NCBI GenBank assembly: GCA_000708835.1
Contig: DF237440.1
Span: 50,043-70,594 of the forward strand
DNA: 20,552 nt
Source: Klebsormidium nitens
Lineage: Eukaryota > Streptophyta > Klebsormidiophyceae > Klebsormidiales > Klebsormidiaceae
Direction of reading: 5' to 3'
Both the position numbers and the translations under genes were made by a program. The notes under the pieces are model-generated. The model was not told the DNA's origin. It did no database searches and saw only the letters and a program-made list of their open reading frames with translations. Below, one piece after another: positions 18,001 through 20,552 of this stretch (within the stretch, counting starts at the first letter, position 1; every line of letters begins with the position of its first letter).

Positions 18001-20064
18001 TGTATCTGCCTTTTCGAACATTGCTTCCATTCTTTGAACATTCAAAGAGATGTGCATGCACGTTCATGATTCTCCGGCCTCAAAAAAACGTATCTTCTCT
18101 CAACAAGATGTCAAACCATATGATTCATCAGAAAGCTGTCTCTTCTGCAGTCTTTGGCTCAAGGCAGAAAGCAGCTGCCATAAGTAAACTGCACTTTACT
18201 GGTAGCAGCTCTGGCCTGCTCTGAAATGCTGCCTACCTTATCTCTTCAACACCAGATACTGATTGAAAGTGTCGACTTAACTGCTACAATGAAAATGCTT
18301 GACTGACACTGCCAAAGCTTACCTAGGCACGTGGAGAACCTGGCCGGGGTAGATAGTGTTAGGCCGGCCTCGCGTGACACCCACATTGGCCGCTTCCAGG
18401 GACAGGATGTCCACATTCATCTTCTGAGCAATCTCAGAAAGCGTGTCGCCAGGCTGCAGATGTGAAGAAGAATGTCAGGTAACCTGACGAAGACACCAAT
18501 TCAATGGGGTTGCTGATGCTATCATTGGCCCACAGACTAACAAGCCCTCGGGAGAGAGCAAATTACACATCTTGAGCGGATTCCAAACAACTTGAGGGGT
18601 GGACAGAGATGAAAGTCTGATTTAAGCACAAAGCACACCAAGGGTTAAGGCAATCAAAGCACAACCTGATTCAGGGTACTGACAAGGACCAGACTGACCA
18701 ATGCGGGCAGTGAAGATTCAAAATGCAGCAAACTTCATTGATTTTACCCACAAGTGAGAACTGCCAGTGCAGAATGTGACGCAATTGACTAGGACATGGC
18801 ACAAAAACTTGCGAAATAGAGACCTTTCCAGAGATCATTCTTGCCTATAAGTTCCATAAGCAAACAGGTAGTTTAGCAGAGTGTTGTACGCTGCCTGTTT
18901 CCAACCTTCCTTCTATTACAGGCTGTTTGAATCAAAACTTGACAGCTAGGGCTTCGCATTTTAACTGCGAACTTATATCTGTGCTCAAAGTCAGAAATCT
19001 CAGTTGAATTCAACACAGGAGGGTCTACTTTTAAACTGCCGTACTGCCTGGTAATTCCAGCAAGACTGTGGCCCGGACTGCCGGGTAGGCGTTTCAACAT
19101 AGTCAAAAGACTGGACGTCATTTTCGTGTAAGGTCCAGGAACGTCTAGCAGGAGGTGAAAGAGGCTGAGGTAAAATCAGCAATAAATCTAAGACTAGCCA
19201 TCATTGGACGAAGCATTGGTTTCCCAGCAGCTGTAAAAACAATGCTCTGCCCCTAATCATAGGGCGTTCACAAAAGTACATGTTTAGAACCATTTTGAGG
19301 ACCGGTTAGAGCTGACACAACCCCACTCGAGAGCATAGCTGCTTGTCTACCATCTCGGATGAAGTTTGGCAACAGACCTCCTCAATGCGAGGTAGACAAT
19401 GCCGGTCTTAGAACTCAATGAACAATCTTCAGCTTGTGCTTGTGCTTCCTCATTTGCCTAGATAAGGTGTCTTTCTGCCAGTACTTTACAAAAGGCAAGT
19501 GGACCAGGGCTTTGATTTTGCAATTTCAGTTGCTTTAATCAAAGCAGCTCATCAGAACGAAACAGCAATGCATGCACAAAAATCCCTGTTAATAGCTGAG
19601 GACATGGACACGTAAGGTTGCCTTTTAATGAGGCTACATATGCCTGCTCCCATTGTTAACATTATTTCGCACGAATGCATGCATTGCAATCCAGAGGGGA
19701 AAATGCCACTTCAAGGAATTCTGCTATGCAAAACCACTGGATCGAACCAATTAGCTGCTACACCCCTCAGAAAGTCCTCCATTAAAGATTGTCTGATGAT
19801 GATTGAGGCACCCCAACAATTGCTCTGCCAGCTCTTTGCTGACCGAAATAATATACATACTTGCTGATTGTTTCTTGAGAGTGGGGGCCTGGAAGAATAG
19901 GAGCAACCTGGAATGCAGAAAATGTTGAAAAGTCAAAGACCGTTCTTGCACATTCTTGCGTCAAATGCAGTGGATGTCTAACAAAGTTTTCTTCCACGTA
20001 CCTTAACCGTGTATGTCGAGTCCCCTGCCCCATCATTCCTCTTGTTTCCTCCAAAGAGACCCAT
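14938..20064 (-). CDS. LysM-domain protein with tandem 14-residue repeats and C-terminal membrane anchor (366 aa)
   Basis: Five exons (20064-20002, 18453-18323, 17246-17036, 16348-15784, 15068-14938) join in phase from ATG to TAG. Residues 18-64 form one LysM domain (YTVKPGDTLSEIAQ, NTIYPGQVLHVP), a fold that usually binds GlcNAc polymers such as chitin or peptidoglycan. Residues 78-189 are eight tandem repeats with consensus V-x-V-P-T-x-x-V-x-x-H-K-K-E. Residues 218-272 hold two Gly/Phe-rich stretches (GGLFGLFGGG, GGFLGFGGKGG). Residues 305-321 (VAGGLLLLAVGAGAYLA) form a likely membrane helix, followed by a charged tail of about 45 residues. There is no signal peptide; MGLFGGNK fits the PROSITE N-myristoylation pattern. 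A cytosolic or plastid-facing membrane protein is inferred. I do not know this domain combination and assign no function. Confidence 0.88.
15784..16348 (-). CDS. LysM gene exon 4 (repeats 5-8, Gly-rich linker, membrane helix)
   Basis: 188 codons plus one base. It holds four further units (IPTVSLGKKD, VHVDVPTAAIHKHDKE, INMKTYSLGTHEKD, VHVKVPGVETHRKE), a charged linker with GGLFGLFGGG and GGFLGFGGKGG, and the hydrophobic stretch VAGGLLLLAVGAGAYLA. The acceptor is CTCCAG and the donor C|GTGAGT. Confidence 0.92.
17036..17246 (-). CDS. LysM gene exon 3 (repeats 1-4)
   Basis: One base plus 70 codons. After GYSSKPVLKDRT come four 14-residue units: VDVPAVHVNKGHAQ, VHVPTLSVDRGHKD, VSIPTPTVETHKKE and VTVPTWSLERHDKK. 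The alternating Val/Ile pattern suggests beta strands. The acceptor is CTGCAG and the donor GAG|GTGCGT. Confidence 0.92.
17247..18322 (-). other. LysM gene intron 2 with weak plus-strand open frames
   Basis: GT-AG intron of 1076 bp. Two plus-strand open frames lie inside: 17579-17773 (64 codons, with a YCARCKE segment) and 17883-18224 (113 codons, with NRVILDLCPPSGEA). Neither has confirmed splice partners or a secure family match. Confidence 0.5.
18323..18453 (-). CDS. LysM gene exon 2 (LysM domain)
   Basis: 43 codons plus two bases: PGDTLSEIAQKMNVDILS, LEAANVGVTRGRP, then NTIYPGQVLHVP. These are the defining LysM residues (GDTL--IA----V----L--AN, I-PGQ-L-VP). The acceptor is TCTGCAG and the donor AG|GTAAGC. 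Confidence 0.96.
18456..20001 (-). other. LysM gene intron 1, no nested gene seen
   Basis: A large GT-AG intron with GTACGT donor and TCTGCAG acceptor. It contains only short open frames and scattered TGCATGCA palindromes (for example near 19567 and 19675). No RNA gene or mobile element was recognised. Confidence 0.6.
20002..20064 (-). CDS. LysM gene exon 1
   Basis: 21 codons in phase 0 from ATG: MGLFGGNKRNDGAGDS, then TYTVK. It supplies the first strand of the LysM domain, ends at an AAG|GTACGT donor and is followed by a 1548-bp intron. The ATG is chosen because the next residues run straight into LysM. GGGCACAATGG gives an A at -3 and G at +4. Confidence 0.85.
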
Positions 20065-20552
20065 TGTGCCCGGACTGGTGTTCTAATAGGTGTCAAGCAG
20101 AAATATTGTCGAACCCGATTTGCTGCACGAGCAAGTACCCTTCGCTTGAAGGAACAAGTTTCTACTTTGCAGCCCAAAAAGCTCCTCCTTCCAGCACTTT
20201 ACTGTTTACACAGGAGTTTTTGTCACAGAAGTTTTGGTCAAGCAGAACTTCAGAAGTGCTCTTTCGGATTCTCAACAGAAGAGCCGTTGGTTCGCTTCTT
20301 TGTGCAGTCTTTCCGAGTTTCTTTCAGGCACCGCAGGCTGACGTGGCAAAAGCGAGGTGGCACTTGAATGCGGTGGCAGTTACACATTGGTTGGAGGTGG
20401 ATTCGACCCGAGGGGGATTCACCAATTGACAGCTGGCATCCCAAGATCTGCAGTACTGATTCTGCTAAATTGCCCTGCTGGCGCATCCAATCATATCCCG
20501 TACCAATATCGAGTCGAGCTCGCAGAAGTACAGTATACGGTATTAGGTTGCG
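20065..20552. other. Upstream flank of the LysM gene
   Basis: 488 bp expected to hold the LysM gene promoter and 5' UTR. I saw no convincing TATA box, coding exon or repeat. Open frames here are short and without recognisable content. Confidence 0.5.

Noticed and set aside
1-20552. tRNA, rRNA, CRISPR arrays, bacterial operons, transposase or reverse transcriptase genes
   Set aside because: I looked for tRNA T-loop motifs, regular spaced repeats, Shine-Dalgarno-led gene runs and retroelement motifs and found none that hold up.

Overview
The window reads as eukaryotic nuclear DNA from the green lineage. Genes are broken into short exons (24-565 nt) by GT-AG introns, with one GC-AG intron. The three recognisable products are a plant-type acetyl-CoA synthetase, a DUF679/DMP membrane protein and a LysM protein. 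DMP proteins and this form of ACS point to a streptophyte. Dense introns and moderate GC would suit a charophyte alga such as a klebsormidiophyte, but the species is an inference.

Layout. (1) Positions 1-9463, minus strand: acetyl-CoA synthetase (ACS). Seventeen exons could be joined with every reading phase agreeing, giving about 624 residues. The last part, including the acetylatable catalytic lysine, lies beyond the left edge. (2) 9464-11700: divergent intergenic region between ACS and DMP, with a possible distal ACS first exon at about 10597-10724. (3) 11701-12880, plus strand: a DMP gene whose 5' exon(s) I could not place and whose last exon is interrupted by one in-frame TAG. (4) 12881-14937: convergent intergenic region with a small ORF overlapping the DMP stop and a cluster of CATGCA/TGCATG motifs. 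(5) 14938-20064, minus strand: a complete five-exon gene for a 366-residue protein with one LysM domain, eight tandem repeats of about 14 residues, glycine-rich linkers and a C-terminal membrane segment. (6) 20065-20552: its upstream flank.

Two things stand out. First, several ACS introns hold decayed copies of neighbouring exons, usually 140-180 bp from the original. The clearest are an 82-bp copy of exon 10 (72 of 82 bases identical, frame and splice donor intact) and a three-unit array of about 162 bp covering the end of exon 13. Second, the LysM protein has an architecture I do not recognise: no signal peptide, a possible N-myristoylation site, a beta-prone Val/Pro/His/Lys repeat domain and a membrane anchor.

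The three genes do not form an obvious pathway. ACS activates acetate to acetyl-CoA, DMP proteins act in membranes, and the LysM protein is of unknown function. All exon joins were made by eye and should be checked against transcripts.
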